Below, in pieces: positions 8,994-16,624 of a stretch of DNA of 64,000 nucleotides. The stretch's first letter is position 1. Every line of letters begins with the position of its first letter. Source of the stretch: DASPHG01 sp963748315 (GTDB lineage: Bacteria > Actinomycetota > Thermoleophilia > Solirubrobacterales > Thermoleophilaceae); assembly GCA_963748315.1 (NCBI GenBank), contig CAVVIK010000005.1, positions 62,001 to 126,000 on the forward strand. Direction: 5' to 3'. The translations under genes were made by a program, and so were the position numbers. The notes beneath the pieces are model-generated. The model worked only from the letters and a program-made list of their open reading frames with translations, did no database searches and had not been told where the DNA came from.

Positions 8994-9665
8994 ATGCACC
9001 TGAGACTGGGCAACTTCCTGACGTCGCACCGCGTCCTGATCGTGGGCTCCCTGCTCGCGCTCTGGACGTCGATCACGGTTGCGGTCACCGAGTTCAGCAG
9101 TGTCGACCACCTGGACGCCGTCGCCAGCGAAGACGCGCAGGAGCGCATGACGCACGAGTCCACGAGCTGGGCCGAGCACATCGCGAACCTCGCGAGCACG
9201 CGCACCGCGCTGGCCGTCACGATCGTCGGCGCCGTCGTGTTGCTCTTCAGGCGCCACTGGCGAGGCGCCATCGCGCTCGCGCTCGTCTTCCCCGTCACGC
9301 AGGGCGCCGTGCAGCTCGTCAAGCTCGTCATCGAGCGCCCGCGCCCCGAAGGAAACAGCGCCTACCTGGCAGAGGCGCAGGGCTTCAGCTTCCCCAGTGC
9401 GCACTCCGCCACCAGCGTGGCCGTCTACGCGACGATCGCGTTCATCCTGATCCGCGCCTCGCGCCACGGCCATAGCCGCGTCGCGATCGCCACGTTCGCT
9501 GCCGCGCTCGTTCTCGCCGTCGGCTTCAGCCGCGTGCTACTCGGCGCGCACTACCCGACCGACGTGCTCGCCGGCTGGACCTTCGGAGCGCTCGTCGCGT
9601 CGGTCTGCTGGCTGGTGGCGGCTCGCATCCCGCTTCCGCGGCTGTCTCTCAGCGCCGCCAGGTAG
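8994..9665 (+). CDS. PAP2-family membrane phosphatase
   Basis: 223-residue protein with about five membrane segments and the three acid-phosphatase motifs: KLVIERPRP (KxxxxxxRP), SFPSAHSATS (PSGH-like, with Ala for Gly) and SRVLLGAHYPTDVLAGW (SRxxxxxHxxxD). These form the active site of lipid phosphatases such as PgpB or BcrC. Sitting directly after murG, it is an attractive candidate for undecaprenyl-pyrophosphate recycling; that is inference from position. The start is uncertain: ATG 8994 begins just before the first hydrophobic segment and ATG 8877 is also in frame. No obvious Shine-Dalgarno at either. Its 3' end overlaps the convergent gene at 9551 by 115 bases. Confidence 0.85.
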   Translation: MHLRLGNFLTSHRVLIVGSLLALWTSITVAVTEFSSVDHLDAVASEDAQERMTHESTSWAEHIANLASTRTALAVTIVGAVVLLFRRHWRGAIALALVFPVTQGAVQLVKLVIERPRPEGNSAYLAEAQGFSFPSAHSATSVAVYATIAFILIRASRHGHSRVAIATFAAALVLAVGFSRVLLGAHYPTDVLAGWTFGALVASVCWLVAARIPLPRLSLSAAR

Positions 9666-10345
9666 CCGGCCAGGACGAACGGGATCGCGGAGAGCTTCAG
9701 GCACTCCTCCGCGACGAACTCCCACCGCGACGGCTCCACGACCGAGTCGAGTGTCTGCGAGGCCGCGCCCAGCGCGAGCCCAACACCGAACAGGACGATC
9801 GTCGTGCGGTGGCGCAGGAGCACGAGCGCATGCCGGGCGAGCAGCGTGAGGCAGCCGACCAGCAGCGCCACGACGAGAATCGAATCGATGTCGTTGAACG
9901 GCCCGGGCGCCGTGATCGCGTGCTCGGACTTGAGCCACTTGCTGACGAACACGGTTGGCTGCGCGAGCTCGTCCACCGCAAGGACCACGAACACGATCGC
10001 CGACAGCGACCAGAAGTCCCGGCGGCCTTGCGTTCCCGCCTCGCGGTGGATGGCGAGCGCCGTCGCGGCGGTGAAGAGGAGCAGCGCCGCGCTCAGCCAG
10101 GTGCCCGGCATCAGCTCGCGGTAGAACGCGGCCTGGTCGTCCAGCAGAGCCCAGCCGAAGGCGGTGAAGCAGACGGCCAGCGCGGCGATCGAGCCGAGGA
10201 TCTGGGCGAGGAGGAAGAGCGGCCGCTCGGATGCGGTGGCGGACGCCTCAACCGCGCGGTCGACCAGGCTGCGCCAGCGCGCCTGCGGCGCGGGAACAGG
10301 GGAGGCGGCGAGCTCCGCCGCGGAGGTCGGGCCAGTGACCTTCAC
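9551..10345 (-). CDS. Uncharacterised multi-pass membrane protein
   Basis: 264 residues, GTG start, with about six hydrophobic segments between residues 40 and 240 and polar tails. It holds an acidic motif DELAQP inside a membrane segment (FVVLAVDELAQP) and a second acidic patch, RWEFVAEECLK, before the last one. This arrangement resembles an uncharacterised group of actinobacterial membrane proteins with a conserved intramembrane DE pair, but function is unknown. It lies on the opposite strand to the dcw genes and follows a lipoprotein gene. The C-terminal codons overlap the PAP2 gene by 115 bases, so the true end could be affected by an indel; the open frame itself is convincing. Confidence 0.65.
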   Translation of the reverse strand: MKVTGPTSAAELAASPVPAPQARWRSLVDRAVEASATASERPLFLLAQILGSIAALAVCFTAFGWALLDDQAAFYRELMPGTWLSAALLLFTAATALAIHREAGTQGRRDFWSLSAIVFVVLAVDELAQPTVFVSKWLKSEHAITAPGPFNDIDSILVVALLVGCLTLLARHALVLLRHRTTIVLFGVGLALGAASQTLDSVVEPSRWEFVAEECLKLSAIPFVLAGYLAALRDSRGSGMRAATSQQTDATSAPKVQPASTSVG

Positions 10346-10384
10346 GAGTCTTCACATCATGGGGGCGACCCCCGTTTTCGTCAA

Positions 10385-10924
10385 TCAGCGGCCGAAATCG
10401 ACCGATTCGAGTGCTGCCCGGCAAGCCGTTTCGATCTCGGCCCGGTGCTCGGCGTCTGAAATGCACTCGACCTGCCATGTCTGGCCCGCGCCCTTGAAGA
10501 AGTACGACGAGGACTTGAACGGCACGTCCTTGCCGTTGCGGGACACGCTGTCCTCGAACACGAGCACGCCCGTCTCGAGGTTGCCGATCAGCTGCTCGTC
10601 CCTGTCGACTACGCCGACCGTGCGCTGGAAGTCGCGCTGGAAGGCGCCGAGGTAGCGCTTGGGACTCAGCTCGCGGCGGGCGGTACGCCGCACCTTGATC
10701 GCGTTGAGCCGCGAGCCGCGCTCCACCGCCACGCGCCCCAGCACGTTCTCGCGCGGCCGCTTCTCGGCCGCGAAGTTCTTCGGGTAGTCGAACGTGAACG
10801 CGATCCGCGGCGACTCGAACCTGGTGAGCCCCGGTGCCGGCGGACGAGGCTCGGGCGAGTCGTCGTCGGAGCCACAACCGGACAGGAGCAGCGCCGCGAA
10901 GGCGAGCCAAAGTCCTCTCTTCAC
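10385..10924 (-). CDS. Putative lipoprotein
   Basis: 179 residues with a GTG start and a classic lipoprotein signal: basic MKRG, hydrophobic LWLAFAALLL, lipobox LSGC with Cys at residue 17, then an acidic/Pro-rich linker (SDDDSPEPRPPAP). The mature domain contains IAFTFDYPKNFAAEK and IGNLETGVLVFED, a beta-rich pattern seen in PsbP-like/LpqN-like actinobacterial lipoproteins, but no firm family is claimed. Divergent from murC with 34 bases between starts, so the two share a promoter region. Confidence 0.75.
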   Translation of the reverse strand: MKRGLWLAFAALLLSGCGSDDDSPEPRPPAPGLTRFESPRIAFTFDYPKNFAAEKRPRENVLGRVAVERGSRLNAIKVRRTARRELSPKRYLGAFQRDFQRTVGVVDRDEQLIGNLETGVLVFEDSVSRNGKDVPFKSSSYFFKGAGQTWQVECISDAEHRAEIETACRAALESVDFGR

Positions 10925-10958
10925 GCGCCGCGACGATAGCTAGCGTGAGCGCGGGCTA

Positions 10959-12248
10959 ATGTCGAACACCATGAGCTCGACGCCATGGGCCGCTCGCCGG
11001 CTCCACTTCATCGGCGTCGGGGGTGCGGGGATGAGCGGGCTCGCGCTGGTGGCACGCGCGCTCGGCGCGGAGGTCACGGGCTCCGACCAGGCCGAGTCGA
11101 GCTACGTCGCGCTGCTGCGCGAGGCGGGGATCGAGCCGGCGATAGGGCACGACGCCGCTAACGTGCCCGCGGGCGCGGAGGTCGTCGTCTCGACGGCGAT
11201 CGGCGACGACAACCCGGAGCTCCGGCGGGCGCGCGAGCAGGGCGGGACGATCCTCCACCGCGGTGACCTGCTGGGCGAGGTGACGCGGCTGCGGCCGACG
11301 ATCGCGGTGGCGGGAACCCACGGCAAGACGACCACCGCCAGCATGGCCGCACACATCCTGGTCGAGACCGGGCGCGATCCGAGCTACCTGATCGGCGGCG
11401 AGGTGCGCTCCACCGGGACGAATGCCGCCTGGGGGACGGGGGACTGGCTCGTCGTCGAGGCCGACGAGTCGGATCGCTCGTTCCTGAAGCTCTCGCCCGA
11501 GGTCGCCGTGATCACGAACGTCGAGCTCGACCACCACACGACCTTCGCCACCTTGGGTGAGCTCCAGGAGGCGTTCGGCCGCTTCACGGACGGCGCGCGT
11601 GTCGTGATCGAGAGCGTCGAGCCGCCCGACGTCGAGCTCGTCCCGATGGGATCGCGCTTCGAAGCGCTCGGGGCCGAGTTCGAGCTGTCCGTGCCGGGAC
11701 GGCACAACGCGCAGAACGCGCTGGCCGCGGCGCTCGCCTGCCGCGAGGCGGGCGTCGAGCCGGCCGAGTCCGCGCGTGCGCTCCAGTCCTTCGTGGGCGC
11801 CGGGCGCCGCTTCGAGGCCCACGGAACGGGCCCCGCCGGCAGCCGTGTCTACGACGACTACGCACACCACCCGACCGAGGTGCGCGCGACGCTCGAGGCG
11901 GCGCGGACCCTCGGCGGCGAGCGGGTGGTGGCCTGCTTCCAGCCCCACCTCTACTCGCGGACGGGTGCGCTCGCGCGTGACTTCGGGATCGCGCTTGCAG
12001 GCGCCGACGTCGCCGTCGTCCTCGACGTCTACCCGGCCCGCGAAAACGCCGCCGACTTCCCCGGCGTGAGCGGCTGGCTGGTGGCCGCCGCGACCGCGGA
12101 CGCGGCCGGCGGGCGGCCCGTCTACTGGACGCCCCGGCGCGAGGAGGCCGAGGAACTGCTGCGCCAGGAGCTGCGGGAGGGGGACGTTCTCCTGACGCTG
12201 GGGGCGGGCGACATCGACGCGCTGGCGCGGGACCTGACGGCCGGGTAG
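10959..12248 (+). CDS. murC: UDP-N-acetylmuramate--L-alanine ligase, MurC (shortened central domain)
   Basis: Adds L-alanine to UDP-MurNAc, the first stem-peptide step. 429 residues, about 50 shorter than typical. The Rossmann start HFIGVGGAGMSGLA, ATP loop AGTHGKTTTASM, VVEADESDRSF, NVELDHHTTF and the C-terminal YDDYAHHPTEV and FQPHLYSRT are all present. The shortening lies between RFTDGARVV and SVPGRHNAQNA, the same part of the central domain that is short in MurD here. The start may be ATG 10959 or ATG 10971. It should be co-transcribed with ftsQ. Confidence 0.95.
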   Translation: MSNTMSSTPWAARRLHFIGVGGAGMSGLALVARALGAEVTGSDQAESSYVALLREAGIEPAIGHDAANVPAGAEVVVSTAIGDDNPELRRAREQGGTILHRGDLLGEVTRLRPTIAVAGTHGKTTTASMAAHILVETGRDPSYLIGGEVRSTGTNAAWGTGDWLVVEADESDRSFLKLSPEVAVITNVELDHHTTFATLGELQEAFGRFTDGARVVIESVEPPDVELVPMGSRFEALGAEFELSVPGRHNAQNALAAALACREAGVEPAESARALQSFVGAGRRFEAHGTGPAGSRVYDDYAHHPTEVRATLEAARTLGGERVVACFQPHLYSRTGALARDFGIALAGADVAVVLDVYPARENAADFPGVSGWLVAAATADAAGGRPVYWTPRREEAEELLRQELREGDVLLTLGAGDIDALARDLTAG

Positions 12249-12260
12249 GACTGCGGCGCC

Positions 12261-12278
12261 CGGGGGCGAAAACCCCCG
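12261..12278 (+). promoter_or_regulatory. GC-rich hairpin directly upstream of ftsQ start
   Basis: CGGGGG (12261-12266) and CCCCCG (12273-12278) form a perfect six-pair stem around the loop CGAAAA, ending two bases before the GTG of ftsQ. No Shine-Dalgarno is visible elsewhere before that start. The hairpin could limit ftsQ translation or reduce read-through from murC; no T-run follows it, so it is not a normal terminator. Confidence 0.45.
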
Positions 12279-12280
12279 TA

Positions 12281-13270
12281 GTGAGAGAGCTCGCCGCCGC
12301 GCTCCCGCGCACCATCTTCGCCCTTCCGTCCTGGATCGCATCGCGGCCCCTCCGGCCGTCGTTCAGCCCGCGGACACGCCGGCGCCTCGTCCTGGCGGCG
12401 CTGATCGCGCTTGTCCTAGGGGCGCTCTACCACCTGTGGCTGCGCGACTCGTCGCTCGCGGCGGTGAACGACGTCCAGGTCTCTGGGCTCACGACCAAGG
12501 ACGGGCCCCGCATCCAGGCGATGCTCGAGTCCGTCGCGGAGGAGATGACGACGCTCCACGTGCGCCAGGATGAGCTCGAAGAGGCGGTCAGCACGTTTCC
12601 CGTAGTCGGCTCGATCCACGTGGAGCCGGACTTCCCGCACGGGCTCCGGATCGAAGTGACCGAGCGTCCGGCTGCCGCGCTGGTGTCGGTCGACGACGTT
12701 CCGGTCCCCGTGGCTGCCGACGGCACCCTGCTGCGCGGCCTGCGGGCTCCCGAGGGGCTGCCGCTGCTGCGGATGGAGAAGCCGGCCACGGAGACACAGG
12801 TGACCGACTCGCGCACCCTCCGCGCCCTGCTCGTCACCGGGGCCGCGCCGGAGGGCTTCCTGCAGCGCGTCGACCGGGTGAGCGAGGGGGCCGAGCAGGG
12901 CATCGTCATCGAGCTCGAGGACGGCCCGGAGATCATCTTCGGCGACGCGGACCTGGTCGCTGAGAAGTGGCTGGCAGCCGTTCGCGTGATGGCCGACACC
13001 GACGCCGCCGGCGCCACGTACATCGACGTCCGCCTGCCCGAACGGCCGGTCGCGGGCGGGCTGCCGGTGGAGACGATCGAGCCGGTCGCGCCCGCGGGGG
13101 ACGTGATCGCTCCCCCGGCCGAGCCGGTCAGCGCCCGACCCGACGGCGGCGGTGGATCCGACGGCCACGACGCCGGTCGATCCGGTTACGACGACCCCCA
13201 CGACAACGACTCCGACGCCGACGACGGCGGCTCCGACAGACACTCAACCATGAGTCGAGAGTCGGCCTGA
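12281..13270 (+). CDS. ftsQ: Cell division protein FtsQ/DivIB
   Basis: Bitopic divisome protein linking early and late division proteins. 329 residues. An arginine-rich cytoplasmic segment (RPSFSPRTRRR) precedes one membrane helix at about residues 36-52 (LVLAALIALVLGALYHL), followed by the POTRA domain (VNDVQVSGLTTKDGPRIQAM, VEPDFPHGLRIEVTERPAA) and the FtsQ domain. The tail after about residue 275 is low-complexity, rich in Pro, Gly and Asp, and probably disordered. GTG start immediately after a strong hairpin. Position between murC and ftsZ supports the call despite low sequence conservation in this family. Confidence 0.88.
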   Translation: MRELAAALPRTIFALPSWIASRPLRPSFSPRTRRRLVLAALIALVLGALYHLWLRDSSLAAVNDVQVSGLTTKDGPRIQAMLESVAEEMTTLHVRQDELEEAVSTFPVVGSIHVEPDFPHGLRIEVTERPAAALVSVDDVPVPVAADGTLLRGLRAPEGLPLLRMEKPATETQVTDSRTLRALLVTGAAPEGFLQRVDRVSEGAEQGIVIELEDGPEIIFGDADLVAEKWLAAVRVMADTDAAGATYIDVRLPERPVAGGLPVETIEPVAPAGDVIAPPAEPVSARPDGGGGSDGHDAGRSGYDDPHDNDSDADDGGSDRHSTMSRESA

Positions 13271-13306
13271 TCTCGACCTTTGGTCGAGAGTTGCCGCTTG
13301 CAAGCG
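13254..13306 (+). promoter_or_regulatory. Cluster of dyads between ftsQ and ftsZ
   Basis: Three structured elements are packed here. GTCGAGA occurs at 13254-13260 inside the ftsQ end. TCTCGACC (13271-13278) and GGTCGAGA (13282-13289) form an eight-pair stem with a TTT loop and contain the same heptamer again in both orientations. CGCTTGCAAGCG (13295-13306) is a perfect 12-base palindrome. The hairpin could end ftsQ transcripts inefficiently; the palindromes could be operator sites for the promoter just downstream. No regulator is identified. Confidence 0.5.
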
Positions 13307-13319
13307 AGCATGCCACGCG

Positions 13320-13348
13320 TTGACATATCCGGCGAGGTGCGCTTAAAG
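13320..13348 (+). promoter_or_regulatory. Candidate housekeeping promoter for ftsZ
   Basis: A consensus -35 TTGACA (13320-13325) is followed after 17 bases by TTAAAG (13343-13348), a weak -10. It lies about 75 bases before the ftsZ ATG and just after two palindromes. FtsZ commonly has its own promoters at the end of dcw clusters. The -10 matches the consensus at only three of six bases, hence moderate confidence. Confidence 0.5.
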
Positions 13349-13421
13349 TCGCGCTGTTTGCGGGTGTCCGGCGGCCCCGAAACGCTCGACCATTGCTTGA
13401 GCGCCGGACGGAAGGCGAGAC

Positions 13422-14537
13422 ATGGACACGGGTAGCTACCTGGCGGTCATCAAGGTCGTAGGCATCGGCGGCGGCGGCACGAACGCCGTCAACCGCATGG
13501 TCGATGCCGGCCTCAAGGGCGTCGAGTTCATCGCGGTCAACACCGACGCCCAGGCGCTCCAGATGTGCGACGCCGACATCAAGCTCCAGGTCGGCAGCCA
13601 GCTGACGCGCGGCCTCGGTGCCGGCGCGAATCCCGAGATCGGCCACGGCGCCGCCTCCGAGAGCCGCGACGAGGTCAAGGAGGCGCTGAAGGGCGCGGAC
13701 ATGGTCTTCGTCACCGCCGGCGAGGGCGGCGGCACCGGTACCGGCGCGGCGCCCGTCGTGGCCGAGATCGCCAAACAGGAGATCGGCGCACTCACCGTCG
13801 GCGTCGTCACGCGCCCGTTCGACTTCGAGGGCTCGCAGCGCCAGCGCCAGGCGGCCGACGGGATCGAGCGCCTGCGGGAGCAGGTCGACACCCTGATCGT
13901 CATCCCGAACGAGAAGCTGCTCTCGATCGTCGAGCGCCGGACGAGCATCCTCGATGCCTTCCGCGAGGCCGACAACGTCCTTCGCCAGGGCGTCCAGGGC
14001 ATCACCGACCTGATCACGATCCCCGGGCTGATCAACCTCGACTTCGCGGACGTCCGCACGATCATGCAGGACGCGGGCTCCGCCCTGATGGGCATTGGGT
14101 CGGCGAGCGGCGAGAACCGCTCCACCGAGGCCGCCCGCAACGCGATCTCGAGCCCGCTGCTCGAGCAGTCGGTCGAGGGCGCCAACGGGATCCTGCTGAA
14201 CATCACAGGCGGCAGCGACCTGGGCCTGTTCGAGGTCAACGAGGCGGCCGAGATCATCCAGAGCGCCGCCGACACGAACGCGAACATCATCTTCGGCTCC
14301 GTCATCGACGAGGGCCTCGCCGACGAGGTCCGCGTCACGGTCATCGCCACCGGCTTCGATCGCTCGGTCTCTTCTGGCCGCTCGGTGCTGTTCGACGTCG
14401 AGCGCCCGAGCCGGCGGGGCGATTCGGGCGAACGGACCGGCCCGCGCCGGCGTGACGTCGTCATGGACGAGGGCCAGCGCTCGTCGCTCGAGATCTCGGA
14501 CGACGACATCGACATCCCGCCGTTCCTGCGCGACTGA
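13422..14537 (+). CDS. ftsZ: Cell division protein FtsZ
   Basis: Tubulin-like GTPase that polymerises into the Z-ring. 371 residues. The N-terminal glycine loop is GIGGGGTNAVNRM, the tubulin signature GEGGGTGTGAAPVVAE lies near residues 100-115, and the T7-loop region is near LINLDFADVRTIM, with the catalytic Asp in NLDFAD. A charged linker of about 30 residues leads to the conserved C-terminal peptide DDDIDIPPFLRD, which binds FtsW/SepF-type partners in actinobacteria. ATG start with GGAAGGCGAG upstream. Last gene of the dcw cluster; ftsA is absent, as in most actinobacteria. Confidence 0.98.
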   Translation: MDTGSYLAVIKVVGIGGGGTNAVNRMVDAGLKGVEFIAVNTDAQALQMCDADIKLQVGSQLTRGLGAGANPEIGHGAASESRDEVKEALKGADMVFVTAGEGGGTGTGAAPVVAEIAKQEIGALTVGVVTRPFDFEGSQRQRQAADGIERLREQVDTLIVIPNEKLLSIVERRTSILDAFREADNVLRQGVQGITDLITIPGLINLDFADVRTIMQDAGSALMGIGSASGENRSTEAARNAISSPLLEQSVEGANGILLNITGGSDLGLFEVNEAAEIIQSAADTNANIIFGSVIDEGLADEVRVTVIATGFDRSVSSGRSVLFDVERPSRRGDSGERTGPRRRDVVMDEGQRSSLEISDDDIDIPPFLRD

Positions 14538-14571
14538 CGCGCACCCTTTACGGCGCGCCGCACATGGCATA

Positions 14572-14590
14572 GGTTCGCATCAGGCGAACC
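14572..14590 (+). promoter_or_regulatory. Hairpin/dyad upstream of methyltransferase gene
   Basis: GGTTCGC (14572-14578) and GCGAACC (14584-14590) pair perfectly around a five-base loop, immediately before the Shine-Dalgarno GGGAGAGGA of the gene at 14605. It may be an operator or a 5'-UTR hairpin. No T-run follows, so it is not a terminator for ftsZ. Confidence 0.4.
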
Positions 14591-14604
14591 GGGAGAGGAC
14601 GCGA

Positions 14605-15464
14605 ATGGAATCGAAGTCTGTCGATGCCGCGGAATTCCGCGACGCGCAGCATCAGCAGTGGGACAAGGCCTCAGCGGGCTGGCGGAAGCACTCGGACTTC
14701 ATCGACAGCTCCGTCAGCCACATCAGCGACCGGATGGTGGAGCTCGCTGGGATAGGCGCCGGCAGCAGGGTGCTCGACATCGCAGCGGGCTATGGCGAGC
14801 CGTCGCTCACCGCGGCACGCGTGGTCGGCCCGAACGGCAAGGTGGTGGCAACCGACATCTCGGCCGGAATGCTCGCGTATGGTCGCGAGCGGGCGGAGGC
14901 GGCCGGTCTCGAGAACATCGAGTTCATCGAATCCGACGCGGTATCGCTCGACTTCCCGCGGGCAGCTTCGACGCGGCGCTTTCGCGCTGGGGCATCATCT
15001 TCGAGCCCGATGGCGAGGGTGCCGCGGCGCGTGCCCGCAGCTTCCTGAACCCGGGCGGCCGGATGGTGATCGCCTCGTGGGGACCGCCCGAGCAGGTGCC
15101 GATGCTCTCGATCGCCATGGGGACCGTCATCCAGCGCCTCGGCGTAACACCGCCACCGCCGGGGACGCCTGGCCCGCTGTCACGCCCGACGCCTGAGGCG
15201 ATCGGCGGACTGCTCGCGGGTGGCGGCTTTTCCGACGTGGAGGTAGAGGAGGCCGAGGCGACGATGACCTACGAGTCGGGTGCGCAGTACACGATGTTCG
15301 TCCGCGAGATCGCCCCGCCGGTGACGGCGCTGATGGCGGACCAGCCCCAGGAGGTTCAGGACGAGACCTGGGCTGCGATCACCGCGGCGGCGGATGAGCG
15401 GGCCGGCTCAGACGGCACGATCGAGCTGAAGAACCTGGTGCTGCTGGCCTCGGGGAGCGCCTAG
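14605..15464 (+). pseudogene. Class I SAM-dependent methyltransferase, frameshifted
   Basis: UbiE/COQ5-like methyltransferase of about 286 residues if repaired. The first frame (ATG 14605, Shine-Dalgarno GGGAGAGGA) carries the SAM motif VLDIAAGYGEPSLTAA and VVATDISAGMLAYGRERAEA. It is lost at about 14955, after AVSLDFP, and the other frame continues with AGSFDAALSRWGIIFEPDG and LNPGGRMVIASWGPP to the stop at 15464. The break is best explained by loss of one G in CCC-GCGGG (expected CCCGGCGGG). Substrate unknown. The stop shares CTAG with the convergent PHP gene. Either a real pseudogene or a sequence error. Confidence 0.7.
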
Positions 15465-16624
15465 CGCGGCTTGCGCTTCCCGCGCTTCGGCTTCGGGTTG
15501 CGCACGTACATGGCCGACGTCATCGCCGTGACGCCGAGCATGTTGCGGCAGTAGGTCGTGTCCGCGCTGTCGCCGCAGACCGCATCGCGCTGCTCGGCGA
15601 GGTCCGGGGCGAACAGCTCCGCGCGCACCCACCCCGGCGCGGCGGGCGCCTGGAAGTCGTGCTGGAAGCTCGCGCCGGTGACCGGCACGGGCTCGCCGAG
15701 CAGCTCGCCGCCCGTTGTCACGATCCGCAGGAACATGCCCACGCCGTTCTCGACCCCGATCCTCAGCGGCGTTCCGGGCGGAACCTCGTCGCCCACCATC
15801 GTCCCGTCGCCCTCCAGGAACAGGCGCGGCCCCTGAAGGTTCGGCGGTTGGTGCGAGATGAAGGTCCGACCCGCGCGGATGCCGTCGAGGACGCCCGCGG
15901 CGGTGCGCTCGCGGGCGAAGACCCAGGTCGTCGGCTGGCCCACGCCCTGCAGGGCGAAGGTCGAGCGCCAGTGGTTGTCGCTGCCGCCGGTGGCGGCGAC
16001 CTTCGCGCCGCGGTCGAGCCATCCCTCCCAGTACCGGACGGCGTCGTCGTTCGACGAGCCCGACGGGAGCGGCGGCTGGTAGATGCGCGAGATGTTCCAC
16101 ACCTCGACCGTGTCGGGCTGCACGTCGTACAGGTAGGTCCAGTCGGCGTCGTTCGGGAAGTCGGTCGACCCGTCGGCGGGGTGGTTGACCTGGAAGGCGC
16201 CGCCGTCCAGCCGGAGCGCGTCAGCCACGCCCTGCACCGCGGTCGCCGACTGGTCGCCGTTGTCGTAGAGCCGCGTCGCGCCGAGCATCTGGGCGTGCCC
16301 GTTCAGCGAGTTCTCGTATCCCGGCACCGGGATCACGCCGTTCGCTCCGAAGCCCGGGTCCTGCTGCGAGCGGATGTCGTTGTGGTCGGTGATCGCCAGG
16401 AAGTCGAGGCCGCGCGTCGAGGCGTTCAGGAACTGCTCGGAGACACTCCAGCCGAGCGTGTAGGCCTCCTCGGGCCCGGTGTTGTCGTCGGACGGTCCGC
16501 CGTAGGAGTCATGCGAGTACGTCGTGTGGACGTGCAGGTCGCCGGCCAGCCATTCACCGTCAGCCGCCTGGGCGGGGGTGGCCGCGCACGCAAGGAGAGC
16601 GGCGGCGAGGACGAGCCGCCTCAT
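15461..16624 (-). CDS. Secreted PHP-domain (CehA/McbA-like) metallohydrolase
   Basis: 387 residues with a signal peptide (MRRLVLAAALLACAATPAQA, cleavage after AQA). The PHP metal site is visible: GDLHVHTTYSHDSYGG at the N-terminus of the mature protein, FLAITDHND in the middle, then FQVNHPADG and ATGGSDNHW. This order matches the CehA/McbA family of exported metal-dependent phosphoesterases. The C-terminus is strongly basic (PKPKRGKRKPR), perhaps for wall binding. The ATG overlaps the stop of the upstream GH36-like gene by four bases, so the two exported enzymes are probably made together. The substrate is unknown. Confidence 0.85.
   Translation of the reverse strand: MRRLVLAAALLACAATPAQAADGEWLAGDLHVHTTYSHDSYGGPSDDNTGPEEAYTLGWSVSEQFLNASTRGLDFLAITDHNDIRSQQDPGFGANGVIPVPGYENSLNGHAQMLGATRLYDNGDQSATAVQGVADALRLDGGAFQVNHPADGSTDFPNDADWTYLYDVQPDTVEVWNISRIYQPPLPSGSSNDDAVRYWEGWLDRGAKVAATGGSDNHWRSTFALQGVGQPTTWVFARERTAAGVLDGIRAGRTFISHQPPNLQGPRLFLEGDGTMVGDEVPPGTPLRIGVENGVGMFLRIVTTGGELLGEPVPVTGASFQHDFQAPAAPGWVRAELFAPDLAEQRDAVCGDSADTTYCRNMLGVTAMTSAMYVRNPKPKRGKRKPR

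Noticed and set aside
10361..10378. GGGGG-CGA-CCCCC-G-TTTT terminator-like hairpin
   Set aside because: The T-run is on the plus strand, where no gene ends; it lies between two minus-strand genes. Short five-pair stem, probably chance or an unrelated structure.
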